64,000 nucleotides of DNA from Flabesymbios commensalis (GCA_964017125.1 CAXHKU010000897.1:62001-126000), one strand, 5' to 3'; numbered from the stretch's first letter, positions 21,490 to 34,160 are shown. The notes: a model not told the origin generated them from the sequence alone. Numbers and translations: made by a program.

Positions 21490-22515
21490 ATCAGAGGATA
21501 AATGAAATAAATGAATGGGATTTTAAAGGGACTGTATAACTTGACATGTCAATTATGACAAATTTATATAGCCTACTGATCTTAGCTAAAAATAAAAAAA
21601 ATCATCAAAAAATTCAAAAGCACTGAAGAAAGATTTTTCCAATTCGCATACTGCCATGTAAACAAAAGTATGTGCAGTACATGTATACAACATTTTATAG
21701 CACAAATACCATCAGTCTCAGACAATGGAATCAAGGTTACTTAAAAAAAACCGACGTAAATTGGTGTGTGAAAGTGAGAGATTGGAAGATTCCCCTGCAG
21801 CACCGTTTGTCAAGATCTGCGAGATTAACTACTTCATTACACAACTAAATACCAAAATGGATGTCATCCCACGGAGCCACTTTAAGCTATGTGTGTGTAC
21901 TTGCAGCAGAGATATTATGCTTGCAGGCTAACTTGAGTGAGGAGAACACCTTGTTTTTGTGAGATCAGAGGATGAATGAAATAAATGAATGGGATTTTAA
22001 AGGGACTGTATAACTTAACATGTCAATTATGACAAATTTATATAGCCTACTGATCTTAGCTAAAAATATAAAAAAATCATTAAAAAATTCAAAAGCACTG
22101 AAGAAAGATTTTTCCAATTCGTATACTGCCATGTAAGCAAAAGTATGTGCAGTACATGTATACAACATTTTATAGCACAAATACCATCAGTCTCAGACAA
22201 TGGAATCCAGGTTACTTCAAAAGACACCGACGTAAATTGGTGTGTGAAAGTGAGAGATTGGAAGATTCCCCTGCAGCACCGCTTGTCTGGGCCGACGGCA
22301 TTAAAATGTTGCCCAATGCTGTGCTAGTGCTCGTTGTCTGGATTCTTAGAAATCTTGATAAAATGGTGTTTTTTTAATCTTAAAATTCTGCAAAAAATGA
22401 AATCAAGATCTGCGGGATACACTACTTCATTACACAACTAAATACCAAAATGGATGTCATCCCAGGAAGCCACTTTAAGCTATGTGTGTGTACTTGCAGG
22501 CTAACTTGAGTGAGG
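21490..22515 (+). repeat. 474 bp tandem duplication, unit 3
   Basis: Two copies (21,490-21,963 and 21,964-22,515) of the flank beyond the SGNH-like ORF. The first has an internal deletion joining CCGTTTGTC to AAGATCTGCG. Both contain a remnant of the ORF's 3' end; the single unit 4 equivalent is ~29,424-29,990. Confidence 0.75.
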
Positions 22516-22554
22516 AGAACACCTTGTTTTTGCGAGATGATAACCTGGTGACAC

Positions 22555-22770
22555 TGCCCGCCGGGGACCGACTATAGACGTCACAATCTGACGTCTATAG
22601 TCGAGCCCACACTAAAAAAGTAAAACATCTATAATAGCCGTAGACCCATAACATAATTATGTATTCAAATAAGGCTGAGAAAGCTAACTAACACATATAT
22701 GATAAGTTCAAATTGAAAAAGCACTTTTGTCTCCATGCCTTATACAAAAATATTACAACGTTGTAAGGTT
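22555..22770 (+). mobile_element. MITE-2 variant, unit 3
   Basis: Diverged relative with GGGGACCGACTATAGACGTC and its inverse, then the familiar GCCGTAGACCCATAACATA interior and a GTTGTAAGG end. It has no clear TTAA flanks. Confidence 0.5.
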
Positions 22771-22779
22771 TCAGATTTA

Positions 22780-22855
22780 TATCCTGGCGGGCTGAGATCG
22801 AGCACACTACCTCTGGGTCATTGAGGCTCCTCGCAAGATTGAAGTTGTGAATGTG
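22780..22855 (-). mobile_element. SINE-B fragment, unit 3
   Basis: Minus strand: GAGGAGCCTCAATGACCCAG and AGGTAGTGTGCTCGATCTC. It is duplicated at ~30,241-30,315 in unit 4. Confidence 0.5.
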
Positions 22856-24350
22856 AAAGTGGACGAGGAAGATTTTTCTTTTGTTTCCTTGCAGCGTGAT
22901 ACAGAGGGTGGGGAGACAACAGCCAACTGTGGTGTGACCATACTGGGGATATATTTTCCTTGGTATACTATTACAGCTATGAAGTTTGGTCTGGTGTTCG
23001 AAACTAAACTGAGATATTATCGTACCGTATCGAGCCAACATATCACTTTTCAGGCCTGATACCTTCATTATCTTTAATGATAATGGAGAGTGTATACATG
23101 CAAAAGTACAATATTTGTTGTCCACTTGAAGTTAGCGACAAACAACTTCAAGTGAATAATAATTTTACTACAATTTATATCCACCTGAAGTTATGGATCG
23201 CTTAGGTGAGACACAACTTAAAGCAGCTCCTTGGGATGACATCAATTTTCGTTTTTAGTTTTGTAATGAAGTAGTGTATCCCCCAGATCATGATTTTATT
23301 TTTCTCAGTGTTTTTAGATTTTTAAAAATATTTCTTATTAATATTTCTATGATACCGCTTAAAACACAAAAAAACTTTTTGTATACCTAAACACATGCTG
23401 AAGGACGATTGAATGTTCCTACAACACTGGGCCACATGTTGATGACGTCGGCCCAGCGTTGGGCAGACAATCAGTGTTGCAGGTGTATCACCTCATGTCC
23501 TGACTATAAGATACGAATCAGACACCAATTAGCGGAGATTGCTTTGATCTCCTCGGCCAAGACGTGGGAATATGTGGTGTGAAGTGCTGTATATTGCGGA
23601 CTTGTTCTGTTTACATGGCAATATACGACCTGGAAATATAACTATTTCACTCATTTTCGGTGCTTTGAAATTGTTTCTTTGACTTTTTTGTATTTTTAGT
23701 TAAGATCAGTAGGCTATATAGCTTCATATAAGTTAAATTTTTAAAATTGACAACATTGAAGAGGTCCCTTTAAAGTTGTTAAAAATTGTGTATTTTCAGC
23801 AAAGCCAAAACATTTGTATAACATTTATACAACGTTGCATACATGTTATACGAATGTTTTCTGTTTGCTGGGTTGCTATATGCCGTGGTATACAAAGGGT
23901 GGCGTTATAGATGGGTTTGAGGGTTTCCACTTTCCAGCCAGTCATGAGAGCCCTGCCTCCAATGTCTGCCATTTATCGGCTTTTCGCGCCAGATTACTGT
24001 GAGCTAGAAGTAAATACGAAACGTCGGCATAATGTTGGTTCAATGCTGGGCCAACGTCATAAGCCATGGGCCAACATTGGTTAAACGTCTTGTGTTGCTG
24101 TGTGTCCAACAGGAGTGTAAAGGAAAAGGAAAGAACTGGCAGATAAACCTCCACATAACGAAACAATCCTGTTAACACTGGTGCCACTGGCACAGGGTGG
24201 GTTGTGAATATAAAAAAATAAGGATGTTTTCATGAGTTTTGATGACACAATTTTGCAATTCATGACTATATTTACAGATAAAAACTGCTAAATAATGGTT
24301 TTGTGCTATGTATGTAAGCTGAGTACTTGCGTCAACAAACATCATCAATT

Positions 24351-24573
24351 ATTTTGTTTCATTCATTCATTCATTCATTCATTCATTTATTCATTTATTC
24401 ATTCATTCATTCATTCATTTATTCATTCATTCATTCATTCATTTATTCATTCATTCATTCATTCATTCATTCATTCCTTCATTCATTCATTCATTCATTC
24501 ATGCATATATTTATTTATGGATTTGTTCAATTATTGACTGACTGATTGCTTGATTGCTTGATTGCTTGATTGC

Positions 24574-24639
<66 letters not shown>

Positions 24640-24888
24640 AATTATTATTAATAAATTAATAAATTAATTAATAATTTAAATAATTTAATTAATTAATTAA
24701 TTAATTAATTAATTAATTAATTAATTAATTAATTAATTAATTAATTAATTAATTAATTAATTAATTAATTAATTAATTAATTAATTAATTAATTAATTAA
24801 TTAATTAATTAATTAATTAATTAATTAATTAATTAATTAATTAATTAATTAATATTTAAATGAATAAATAAATAAATAAATAAATAGA

Positions 24889-24959
<71 letters not shown>

Positions 24960-24962
24960 AAG

Positions 24963-25021
<59 letters not shown>

Positions 25022-25124
25022 TTTGTTTATTTATTTATTTATTCATTTATTTATATATTTATTTGATTCATTCATTCATTCATTCATTCATTCATTCATT
25101 CATTCATTCATTCATTCATTCGTC
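24351..25124 (+). repeat. Composite tetranucleotide block, unit 3
   Basis: Successive runs of TTCA, TTGA, TTAA (about 40 units), AATA, TTAC, TTTA and TTCA again. Total ~770 bp. Confidence 0.95.
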
Positions 25125-25254
25125 TGTTTCATTCAATAATACTCCAGTTTATCTCTTTTTCTTTGTCTGAATCCTTTCTATCAGACTGGGATTATCTGGG
25201 TTTTTTTGTTCCTGTCCCATTAACACAGATCAATATTGTTTTTTTTTTCTGCAG

Positions 25255-25378
25255 AAATCATCTTGTCATTAGTTAATGCGACAAAGCACGCCACCGACGA
25301 GAAGTCTGATTGCTGACATTAACTACAGTGAGCGTCAAATCAATGGTCTAGATTTACAGAGTTTCATTGGGGACATTG
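25255..25378 (+). other. Exon-like segment, unit 3
   Basis: A 124 bp piece bounded by a good acceptor (long T-run then CTGCAG, ending 25,254) and a donor (ATTG then GTAAAT from 25,379). An ATG at 25,276 opens 34 codons that run through the donor (MRQSTPPTRSLIADINYSER and on). A stop precedes the ATG in frame, so it would be a 5' exon carrying the start. The family is not recognised. The piece and both splice signals recur intact in unit 4. Confidence 0.3.
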
Positions 25379-25778
25379 GTAAATATTTATTTTTGCCAAT
25401 ACCACATGTGACCTACATGTTCAGCATTCCAAATTGGATATTATCTTTGTTTAAAGATATACAAGAAACACGTCTAAATTAATGAACAATAACCAAAATA
25501 AAATGTCCTAAATTGGTACAGATGAGGAAGTTATGTTTCACCAGGAAATTAGAGGGGCTGTCAATTTTGAAAACAAATAAATGTATATGAAGTTATATAG
25601 TCTATTGATTTCAACTGAAGATTAAAAAAAATAAAAAAATCAATTTCGAAGCACTGAAAAAGACAAAACTAGTTGTATTTCCAGGTCGTATATTGCCATG
25701 CAGAAAGCGATGAAGAGCAATATTCACTCTATAGGTCCGTATATATCAGACTAAGCACGAGACAGGAAGCCAAAGGGC

Positions 25779-26090
25779 CCTAGGGTAGTGGTTATCACCG
25801 CTGCCTTTCACGCTACAGTTCGGGGTTTGTTTCCCGGTCACGGCGGTTTAAAAGAAATTAAAAATGTTTCTTCCCCACCCACTCGTAAAACTCAGTATTG
25901 TGGGGAGCCTCCGTGACCGAAAGGTAGCGTGCTCGGTCTCGGACCTCCAGGGTTTGAATTTCAAATTCTGTGCCTGGAGGGCAGTGTCATCTCACTCATC
26001 TCACCATCCTTAGAAGGTTCTCCTGGCCCAAGTTAGCCTGTTTGTGCACAAAAGTGTCATAAAGCCCGATTCATTTCATTTCACATGCAG
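25779..26090 (+). mobile_element. SINE-B, dimer-like full copy, unit 4
   Basis: Two tRNA-like heads in tandem. The first (~25,779-25,850) has GTAGTGGTTATCACC and GGGGTTTGTTTCCC, resembling a tRNA-Val or tRNA-Glu head. After CCCACTCGTAAAACTCAG the second (~25,905-25,970) has CCGTGACCGAAAGGTAGCG and GGGTTTGAATTTC. The body ends in a CATTT-type tail (CATTTCATTTC). Two promoter heads and a pentamer tail suggest a dimeric SINE. Confidence 0.6.
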
Positions 26091-26569
26091 TATGTCGAGC
26101 TGGATTGATTTTGAAATCGAGCACGGGAGAGTAATATCCAATTTTGGTGAGCTTTAGGGCGGTGTCCGGTCAACACTGTTTTTTCCTCTATTTTTTTCTG
26201 TTAAGGCGGGCACGTTCCTGGGGTGGCATCTCAGCTCGTTTTTCTGGACATCTTGACATGGAGGAGATGTTGCTGAGCTTCTTTGGTGTAAATGCTTCTC
26301 CTGATGAAGGGCCACCGGTTTTCAAAGGAAGGCATAAATCCACATTACCAAGGCTTTGGCCCAATGGTGTCTCAATGCTGGGCCAGAATCACCGGCATTG
26401 TCCCATCATTCAGCCAGCACTGGGCTGTGTGCAGTTCCATGCAAACATGAGATGTTCACCCACTGTTGGCTTAATGTTGGTCCAGCGTCGTAGACGATGG
26501 ACCAACATTAAACCACCATTGGGTCAACATTTCGCGTGTCTTTTGATGCTGGATGGCCTGCTGGTCAAT

Positions 26570-26780
26570 ACCGGTGGCTCATTTGTTTCAGTAGTGATGC
26601 ATAACCTGGAGGTAACGGGTTCGAATCTTGACCGTTTCGGATGTTTGTCATTGCGGTTCTGCATAGCTTTGCGCTGTATATACTGTAACAGTGCTCCAGA
26701 TTGTTCAAATATCCGGAGTGTGCAGTACTGTCTATGGTATCGTGCAGTATAAAAAAAACCTTGAAATCATTTTATAATAA
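26570..26780 (+). mobile_element. SINE-A2, unit 4
   Basis: Full-length copy at the same position as in unit 1, with the intact GGGTTCGAATC box. Confidence 0.65.
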
Positions 26781-26875
26781 TTATTGAACGGCATATATTA
26801 TAGTATGCAGCACTGCCCTGTTAACCTGACCCCGAGAACGCGTATCACAATCAGACTATTATATTCAATTCTGAA

Positions 26876-27124
26876 TATAACTCTTACAACGCTGAAATAT
26901 TTATGCATAAACCATGAGATTACACAGAAGGGTTTCGTTTTCAATTTGAAATCTTCATAAATGTCTTAGTTAGCTCATTTCGTATCATTTGAATAGGTGT
27001 AGTATGGGTTTATACAACCGGGCCATTATAAATATTTCAATTCTTTCAGTGCGGGGACTGAATCTGACGTTTTCAGACGTCAGATTCTGACGTCTAAAGT
27101 CAATCCCTGCATTGCAAGGGGTAA
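26876..27124 (-). mobile_element. MITE-2, old inverted copy, unit 4
   Basis: Same locus and orientation as in unit 1, with minor differences. Confidence 0.6.
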
Positions 27125-27812
27125 GAATGTGCCAGCTTTTTATGTTATCCTTTCAATCCAGCGAGTCACGATTATTATTAAATTAAAACACATTTAATTC
27201 ACTTGAAAAGGAAGCAGTAGCCTCGATCGATCAGAGACGCTCGAATTACATAACTTAAACTTGTTACAATATTATTGTGTATGAATTATGTTTGCACTAA
27301 TAGGAAGCAGCTACTCCTGTAAGGATTTGCAAAGCTGAACTCGTTGGTCCTGGGCTGTCCCCTGGATTTTTTTTAAAAAAAGCCTTATGTGGCATCTAGT
27401 GATAGGCCTTCTAGTGGATAAGCATACATTTCAAGCTTTGAAACAACTCATTTTTCACCAACAAAACACTGACAAATATCTCTGGAAATTATTTCTAATT
27501 TTATTATTAATTTCACTATAAAATCATTGTCATCAGAATGGGATATTTTCTCGTCAGGAGGGAAAGCTTGTCGTCAATTGTGACGACATGACGACAGATC
27601 AGATACACTGCACGTATTTCCGGACTAGAAATATTGAAGCATGACACGTGACCGGCAGGCTATAATACGAGGTTGCCAAAGCACCCTGAGATATTTCACC
27701 CCAGCCATTTGAACCCGGTGTATGCTAGTAACGTGCAGTAGCCTTAATTAGTTAGGCTAAACTGTGGTAGTGCCCTATACATTGGCAATACACGTATATT
27801 GTACGATTTTAA

Positions 27813-27927
27813 CTCGTGATGAGACAGGATTCGAAATTCAAGCCCTGGTTATCTGAGGCTGAGGGCGCTACCTCTAAGGTACGGAGGTTCCCAACAAGAC
27901 TGAATCTTTACGAGTGAGCGGGGAAGA
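27813..27927 (-). mobile_element. SINE-B monomer, unit 4
   Basis: Same locus as in unit 1. Confidence 0.6.
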
Positions 27928-29255
27928 AAAGCTAGCTGTAAGAGGATTATGATGAACAGACAGCACCAGGTCACCCCCGGAGATCTACCTCCATCACTCA
28001 TTGATTGCTCCACCATAAGGTCTCACGACACAATTTAGTACGCTAAATACAAGTGACTCTGGGGGTTGTGGCCGACTGACATGCGATACACTGATCGCGG
28101 GATGCGACAAAAAAGAGATGTCCAGCCAATATTGATTTAATGTTGGGCCAGTGTCGAAGTCGGTGGACCAGCATTGAACCAGTAGTGGGTCAACGCCTCG
28201 TGTTTGGGATTTCAGCAAACACTAGACATTAGTCGGATGGCGGGTCGAAGTTAGAACAGCGTTACAAACGGTGACCCAGTATTGCTACATGAGCATGGCT
28301 CCATCTTTCGTGGGTTGCCGGGCTGCGGCAATCTTTGGAACCACAAGCTCCTTGTTTGGAACGACCAGCGAGAGACGGTGTACTAGTAATAGCTTAGTGG
28401 TTGGCCCTCGCACCAGACATTGATCCCGGCACTGGTAAAATACCTTTCTCAACAAAAGAGATGTTGAACCAATTGCGCATTAGTGTTGGTCCAGCGTCGC
28501 AGACTATGGTCCAACATCAAAACACAACTGGCTGAGTTTCTCGTGTTTGCTGGATATACCTATGCAAAGAATGTGGTCTAACAAATTAATTGCAGGCCAA
28601 AGAATATGAAATTCGCGCAGAATCCAACCAAAATTAGTATGTCAACCAACCATGAAACGTAGACACGTGATTGGATTAATATTGGGCGAGCGTCGCAGAT
28701 GGTGGGTCAACATTAAATGAACATTAGGTCAACGTCATACCCATATGATAGGCAAACACCACCAAATGTTGTATCGTTATTCGCACACGGTCTACGACGT
28801 TGGACTACCATAGAAACAAGCATTAGCTCAATTAGATCTAATGTTTATTGGATGCCGGTTAGCATTTGTTTGATGCTGGGCCAATGAAGTAATCGCTGGC
28901 CGCCCAGCACCAGGTAGATGTAATACCAGCGTCTTCTGGTATTTCAACAAATCCTCCATTCATAGTTTTTGCACTTGTTCTCCCTGCATGAATTTCTGTT
29001 GTGCCTTTTATTCAGCGGTGCTTGTTTTTATAAGCCCGTCTCGTTAGATAGCAGCCATTTGCCGAATTAAAAAGACTATAACGATCGTGGGATCGACGGC
29101 TAATAAAAATGTAAATGCAGCGGAATGACGCTATAAACCGGTGGCGTCCCGGGTAATATGTGTGTCAGGGAGGAGTGTACACGGTTACACTGTAGGGGAC
29201 AAGGAGGAGTGTAGACCTACACTGTTACCACTGCGGGGGACTGCTTTCTATCAGA

Positions 29256-29271
29256 TACTGCCATCTGGTGG
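29256..29271 (-). promoter_or_regulatory. CTCF-like motif, unit 4
   Basis: Core unchanged; a flanking base differs (CCACCAGATGGCAGTA). Confidence 0.3.
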
Positions 29272-29974
29272 TGCTTACACACACTAACCTCATTCTCACT
29301 TCCTTAAACTGGCTGATGTACAGGCTTTCAAAAGAAGAGTTTTTTAAAACAGTTCTCTTCTAATTCGTCCTGTGCTTTCAACATAAACATCAATATTATT
29401 GTAGGCAACCGTGGATAAGTTATCAGAGAATGAATGAAATAAATGAATGGGATTTTAAAGGGACTGTATAACTTGACATGTCAATTGAGACAAATTTATA
29501 TAGCCTACTGATCTTAGCTAAAAATATAAAAAAATGATCAAAAAATTCAAAAGCACTGAAGAAAGATTTTTCCAATTCGTATACTGCCATGTAAACAAAA
29601 GTATGTGCAGTACATGTATACAACATTTTATAGCACAAATACCATCAGTCTTAGACAATGGAATGCAGGTTACTTCAAAAGACACCGACGTAAATTGGTG
29701 TGTGAAAGTGAGAGATTGGAAGATTCCCCTGCAGCACCGTTTGTCTGGGCCGACGGCATTAACATGTTGCCCAATGCTGTGCTAGTGCTCGTTGTCTGGA
29801 TTCTTAGAAATGTTGATAAAATGGTGTTTTTTTCAATCTTAAAATTCTGCAAAAAATGAAATCAAGATCTGCGGGATACACTACTTCATTACACAACTAA
29901 ATACCAAAATGAATGTCATCCCACGGAGCCACTTTATGCTATGTGTGTGTACTTGCAGGCTAACTTGAGTGAGG

Positions 29975-31810
29975 AGAACACCTTGTTTTTGCGAGATGAT
30001 AACCTGGTGACACTGCCCGCCGGGGACCGACAATAGACGTCACAATCTGACGTCTATAGTCGAGCCCACACTAAAAAAGTAAAACATCTATAATAGCCGT
30101 AGACCCATAACATAATTATGTATTCAAATAAGGCTGAGAAAGCTAACTAACACATATATGATAAGTTCAAATTGAAAAAGCACTTTTGTCTCCATGCCTT
30201 ATACAAAAATATTACAACGTTGTAAGGTTTCAGATTTATATCCTGGCGGGCTGAGATCGAGCACACTACCTCTGGGTCATTGAGGCTCCTCGCAAGATTG
30301 AAGTTGTGAATGTGAAAGTGGACGAGGAAGATTTTTCTTTTGTTTCCTTGCAGCGTGATACAGAGGGTGGGGAGACAACAGCCAACTGTGGTGTGACCAT
30401 ACTGGGGATATATTTTCCTTGGTATACTATTACAGCTATGAAGTTTGGTCTGGTGTTCGAAACTGAACTGAGATATTATCGTACCGTATCGAGCCAACAT
30501 AGCACTTTTCAGGCCTGATACCTTCATTATCTTTAATGATAATGGAGAGTGTATACATGCAAAAGTACAATATTTGTTGTTTACTTGAAGTTAGCGACAA
30601 ACAACTTCAAGTGATTAATAATTTTACTACAATTTATATCCACCTGAAGTTATGGATCGCTCAGGTGAGACACAACTTAAAGCAGCTCCTTGGGATGACA
30701 TCAATTTTCGTTTTTAGTTTTGTAATGAAGTAGTGTATCCCCCAGATCATGATTTTATTTTTCTCAGTGTTTTTAGATTTTAAAAAATGTTTCTTAATAA
30801 TATTTCTATGATACCGCTTAAAACACAAACAAACTTTTTGTATACCTAAACACATGCTGAAGGACGATTGAATGTTCCTACAACACTGGGCCGCATGTTG
30901 ATGACGTCGGCCCAGCGTTGGGCAGACAATCAGTGTTGCAGGTGTATCACCTCATGTCCTGACTATAAGATACCAATCAGACACCAATTAGCGGAGATTG
31001 CTTTGATCTCCTCGGCCAAGACGTGGGAATATGTGGTGTGAAGTGCTGTGTATGGCTGACTTGTTCTGTTTACATGGCAATATACGACCTGGAAATATAA
31101 CTATTTCACTCATTTTCGGTGCTTTAAAATTGTTTCTTTGACTTTTTAGTATTTTTAGTTAAGATCAGTAGGCTATATAGCTTCATATAAGTTATTTTTT
31201 TAAAATTGACAACATTGAAGAGGTCCTTTAAAGTTGTTGAAAATTGTGTATTTTCAGCAAAGCCAAAACATTTGTATAACATTTATACAACGTTGCATAC
31301 ATGTTATACGAATGTTTTCTGTTTGCTGGGTTGCTATATGCCGTGGTATACAAAGGGTGGCGTTATAGATCGGTTTGAGGGTTTCCACTTTCCAGCCAGT
31401 CATGAGAGCCCCGCCTCCAATGTCTGCCATTTATCGGCTTTTCGCGCCAGATTACTGTGAGTTAGAAGTAAATACGAAACGTCGGCATAATGTTGGTTCA
31501 ATGCTGGGCCAACGTCATAAGCCATGGGCCAACATTGGTTAAACGTCTTGTGTTGCTGTGTGTCCAACAGGAGTGTAAAGGAAAAGGAAAGAACTGGCAG
31601 ATAAACCTCCACATAACTAAACAATCCTGTTAACACTGGTGCCACTGGCTCAGGGTGGGTTGTGAATATAAAAAAATAAGGATGTTTTCATGAGTTTTGA
31701 TGACACAATTTTGCAATTCATGACTATATTTACAGATAAAAACTGCTAAATAATGGTTTTGTGCTATGTATGTAAGCTGAGTACTTGCGTCAACAAACAT
31801 CATCAATTAT
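29975..31810. repeat. Private block of unit 4
   Basis: Near-identical duplicate of 22,515-24,350. Confidence 0.7.
30016..30228 (+). mobile_element. MITE-2 variant, unit 4
   Basis: Duplicate of the unit 3 variant at an offset of ~7,460 bp. One substitution in an arm of its palindrome (GACAATAGACG). Confidence 0.5.
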
Positions 31811-32015
31811 TTTGTTTCATTCATTCATTCATTCATTCATTCATTCATTCATTCATTCATTCATTCATTCATTTATTCATTCATTCATTCATTCATTCAT
31901 TCATTCATTCATTTATTCATTTATTCATTCATTCATTCATTAATTCATTCATTCATTCATGCATATATTCATTTATGGATTTGTTCAATTATTGATTGAC
32001 TGATTGCTTGATTGC

Positions 32016-32081
<66 letters not shown>

Positions 32082-32293
32082 AATTATTATTAATAAATTA
32101 ATTAATAATTTAAATAATTTAATTAATAAATTAATAAATAAATAAATAAATTAATTAATTAATTAATTAATTAATTAATTAATTAATTAATTAATTAATT
32201 AATTAATTAATTAATTAATTAATTAATTAATTAATTAATTATTTAATTAATTAATTAATTAATTAATTAATTAATTAATTAATTAGTTAATAT

Positions 32294-32329
<36 letters not shown>

Positions 32330-32334
32330 ATAGA

Positions 32335-32365
<31 letters not shown>

Positions 32366-32368
32366 AAG

Positions 32369-32403
<35 letters not shown>

Positions 32404-32514
32404 TTTACTTACTTACTTACTTATTTGTTTATTTATTTATTTATTTATTTATTCATTCATTCATTCATTCATTCATTCATTCATTCATTCATTCATTCAT
32501 TCATTCATTCATTC
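31811..32514 (+). repeat. Composite tetranucleotide block, unit 4
   Basis: Same order of runs as in unit 3, with each run of different length. Confidence 0.95.
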
Positions 32515-32643
32515 GTCTGTTTCATTCAAAAATACTCCAGTTTGTCTCTTTCTCTTTGTCTGAATCCTTTCTATCAGACTGGGATTATCTGTTTTTTTGT
32601 TCCTGTCCCATTAACAGACATCAATACTGTTTTTTTTCTGCAG

Positions 32644-32767
32644 AAATCATCTTGTCATTAGTTAATGCGACAAAGCACGCCACCGACGAGAAGTCTGATT
32701 GCTGACATTAACTACAGTGAGCGTCAAATCAATGGTCTAGATTTACAGAGTTTCATTGGGGACATTG
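32644..32767 (+). other. Exon-like segment, unit 4
   Basis: Second copy of the exon-like piece, with the same acceptor, ATG and donor and with no visible change inside it. It follows the composite microsatellite at the same distance as in unit 3, so it moved as part of the duplicated block. Confidence 0.3.
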
Positions 32768-33170
32768 GTAAATATTTATTTTTGCCAATACCACATGTGA
32801 CCTACATGTTCAGCATTCCAAATTGGATATTATCTTTGTTTAAAGATATAAAAGAAACACGTCTAAATTATTGAACAATAACCAAAATAAAATGTCCTAA
32901 ATTGATACAGATGAGGAAGTTATGTTTCACCAGGAAATTAGAGGGGCTGTCAATTTTGAAAAAAAATAAATGTATATGAAGTTATATAGTCTATTGAATT
33001 CAACTGAAGATTCAAACAAATTAAAAAATCAATTTCGAAGCACTGAAAAAAACAAAACTAGTTGTATTTCCAGGTCGTATATTGCCATGCAGAAAGCGAT
33101 GTAGAGCAATATTCACTCTAAAGGTCCGTATATATCAGACCAAGCACGAGACAGGAAGCCAAAGGGCCCT

Positions 33171-33480
33171 AGGGTAGTGGTTATCACCGCTGCCTTTCAC
33201 GCTACAGTTCGGGGTTTGTTTCTCGGTCTCGGCGGTTTGAAAGAAATTTAAAATGTTTCTTCCCCACCCACTCGTAAAACTCAGTATTGTGGGGAGCCTC
33301 CGTGACCGAAAGGTAGCGTGCTCGGTCTCGGACCTCCAGGGTTTGAATTTCAAATTCTGTGCCTGGAGGCAGTGTCATCTCACTCATCTCACCATCCTCA
33401 GAAGGTTCTCCTGGCCCAAGTTAGCCTGTTTGTGCACAAAAGTGTCATAAAGCCCGATTCATTTCATTTCATTTCACATG
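33171..33480 (+). mobile_element. SINE-B, dimer-like full copy, unit 5
   Basis: Same structure as in unit 4. The tail has one more CATTT unit, as expected from slippage in a SINE tail. Confidence 0.6.
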
Positions 33481-33950
33481 CAGTATGTCGAGCTGGATTG
33501 ATTTTGAAATCGAGCACGGGAGAGTAATATCCAATTTTGGTGAGCTTTAGGGCGGTGACCGGTCAACACTGTTTTTTCCTCTATTTTTTTCTGTTAAGGC
33601 GGGCACGTTCCTGGGGTGGCATCTCAGCTCGTTTTTTCTGGACATCTTGACATGGAGGAGATGTTGCTGAGCTTCTTTGGTGTAAATGCTTCTCCTGATG
33701 AAGGGCCACCGGTTTTCAAAGGAAGGCATAAATCCACATTAACAAGGCTTTGGCCCAATGGTGTCTCAATGCTGGGCCAGAATCACCGGCATTGTCCCAT
33801 CATTCAGCCAGCACTGGGCTGTGTGCAGTTCCATGCAAACATGAGATGTTCACCCACTGTTGGCTTAATGTTGGTACAGCGTCGTAGACGATGGACCAAC
33901 ATTAACCCACATTTCGCGTGTCTTTTGATGCTGGATGGCATGCTGGCCAA

Positions 33951-34160
33951 TACCGGTGGCTCATTTGTTTCAGTAGTGATGCATAGCCTGGAGGTAACGG
34001 GTTCGAATCTCGACCGTTTCGGATGTTTGTCATTGCGGTTCTGCATAGCTTTGCGCTGTATATACTGTAACAGTGCTCCAGATTGTTCAAATATCCGGAG
34101 TGTGCAGTACTGTCTATGGTATCGTGCAGTATAAAAAAACCTTGAAATCATTTTATAATA
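33951..34160 (+). mobile_element. SINE-A2, unit 5
   Basis: Full-length copy, nearly identical to unit 4. Confidence 0.65.

Larger units (their letters stand above)
22515..24350. repeat. Private block of unit 3
   Basis: No credible gene. It holds a MITE-2 variant, a SINE-B fragment, hairpins related to MITE-1 at 23,122-23,225 (ACTTGAAGTTAGCGACAAAC) and GCGTCG-type palindromes near 23,430 and 24,030-24,090. A 145-codon minus-strand frame (22,688-23,125) runs across the SINE and is judged spurious. Confidence 0.6.
16958..25730 (+). repeat. Array unit 3, 3' part replaced
   Basis: Follows the reference order to ~21,640. MITE-1 and SINE-A2 are fused by a deletion near 17,640. From ~21,640 the coding cassette is reduced to remnants of its 3' flank, and the rest is a private segment shared only with unit 4 (offset ~7,460 falling to ~7,390). 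That segment holds a MITE-2 variant, hairpins, a composite tetranucleotide block and an exon-like piece. The normal opening block does not precede the next unit. Confidence 0.85.
25731..33119 (+). repeat. Array unit 4
   Basis: About 7.39 kb. It begins with a dimer-like SINE-B insertion in place of the opening block, then B block, SINE-A2, inverted MITE-2, minus-strand SINE-B and palindrome block. Near 28,936 the sequence jumps from the start of the minisatellite to the block with the CTCF-like motif, so MITE-2, the minisatellite and the AT-rich block are missing. A ~240 bp stretch at ~27,355-27,610 has no counterpart in the other units. The 3' half is nearly identical to unit 3. Confidence 0.85.

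Noticed and set aside
22688-23125. 145-codon minus-strand frame
   Set aside because: Runs through a SINE-B head and a MITE-2 variant; composition does not look like protein.
24295-24545. Open frames of FIHS repeats
   Set aside because: Produced by the (ATTC)n microsatellite; no other coding signal. The same applies at 31,753-31,995 and 32,425-32,661.
25779-25850. Functional tRNA gene
   Set aside because: The anticodon stem does not pair well, and the sequence continues into a SINE body.
26144-26752. 202-codon plus-strand frame in unit 4
   Set aside because: Crosses the B block, palindrome motifs and SINE-A2. The homologous frame in unit 5 is shorter and broken, and other units have none.
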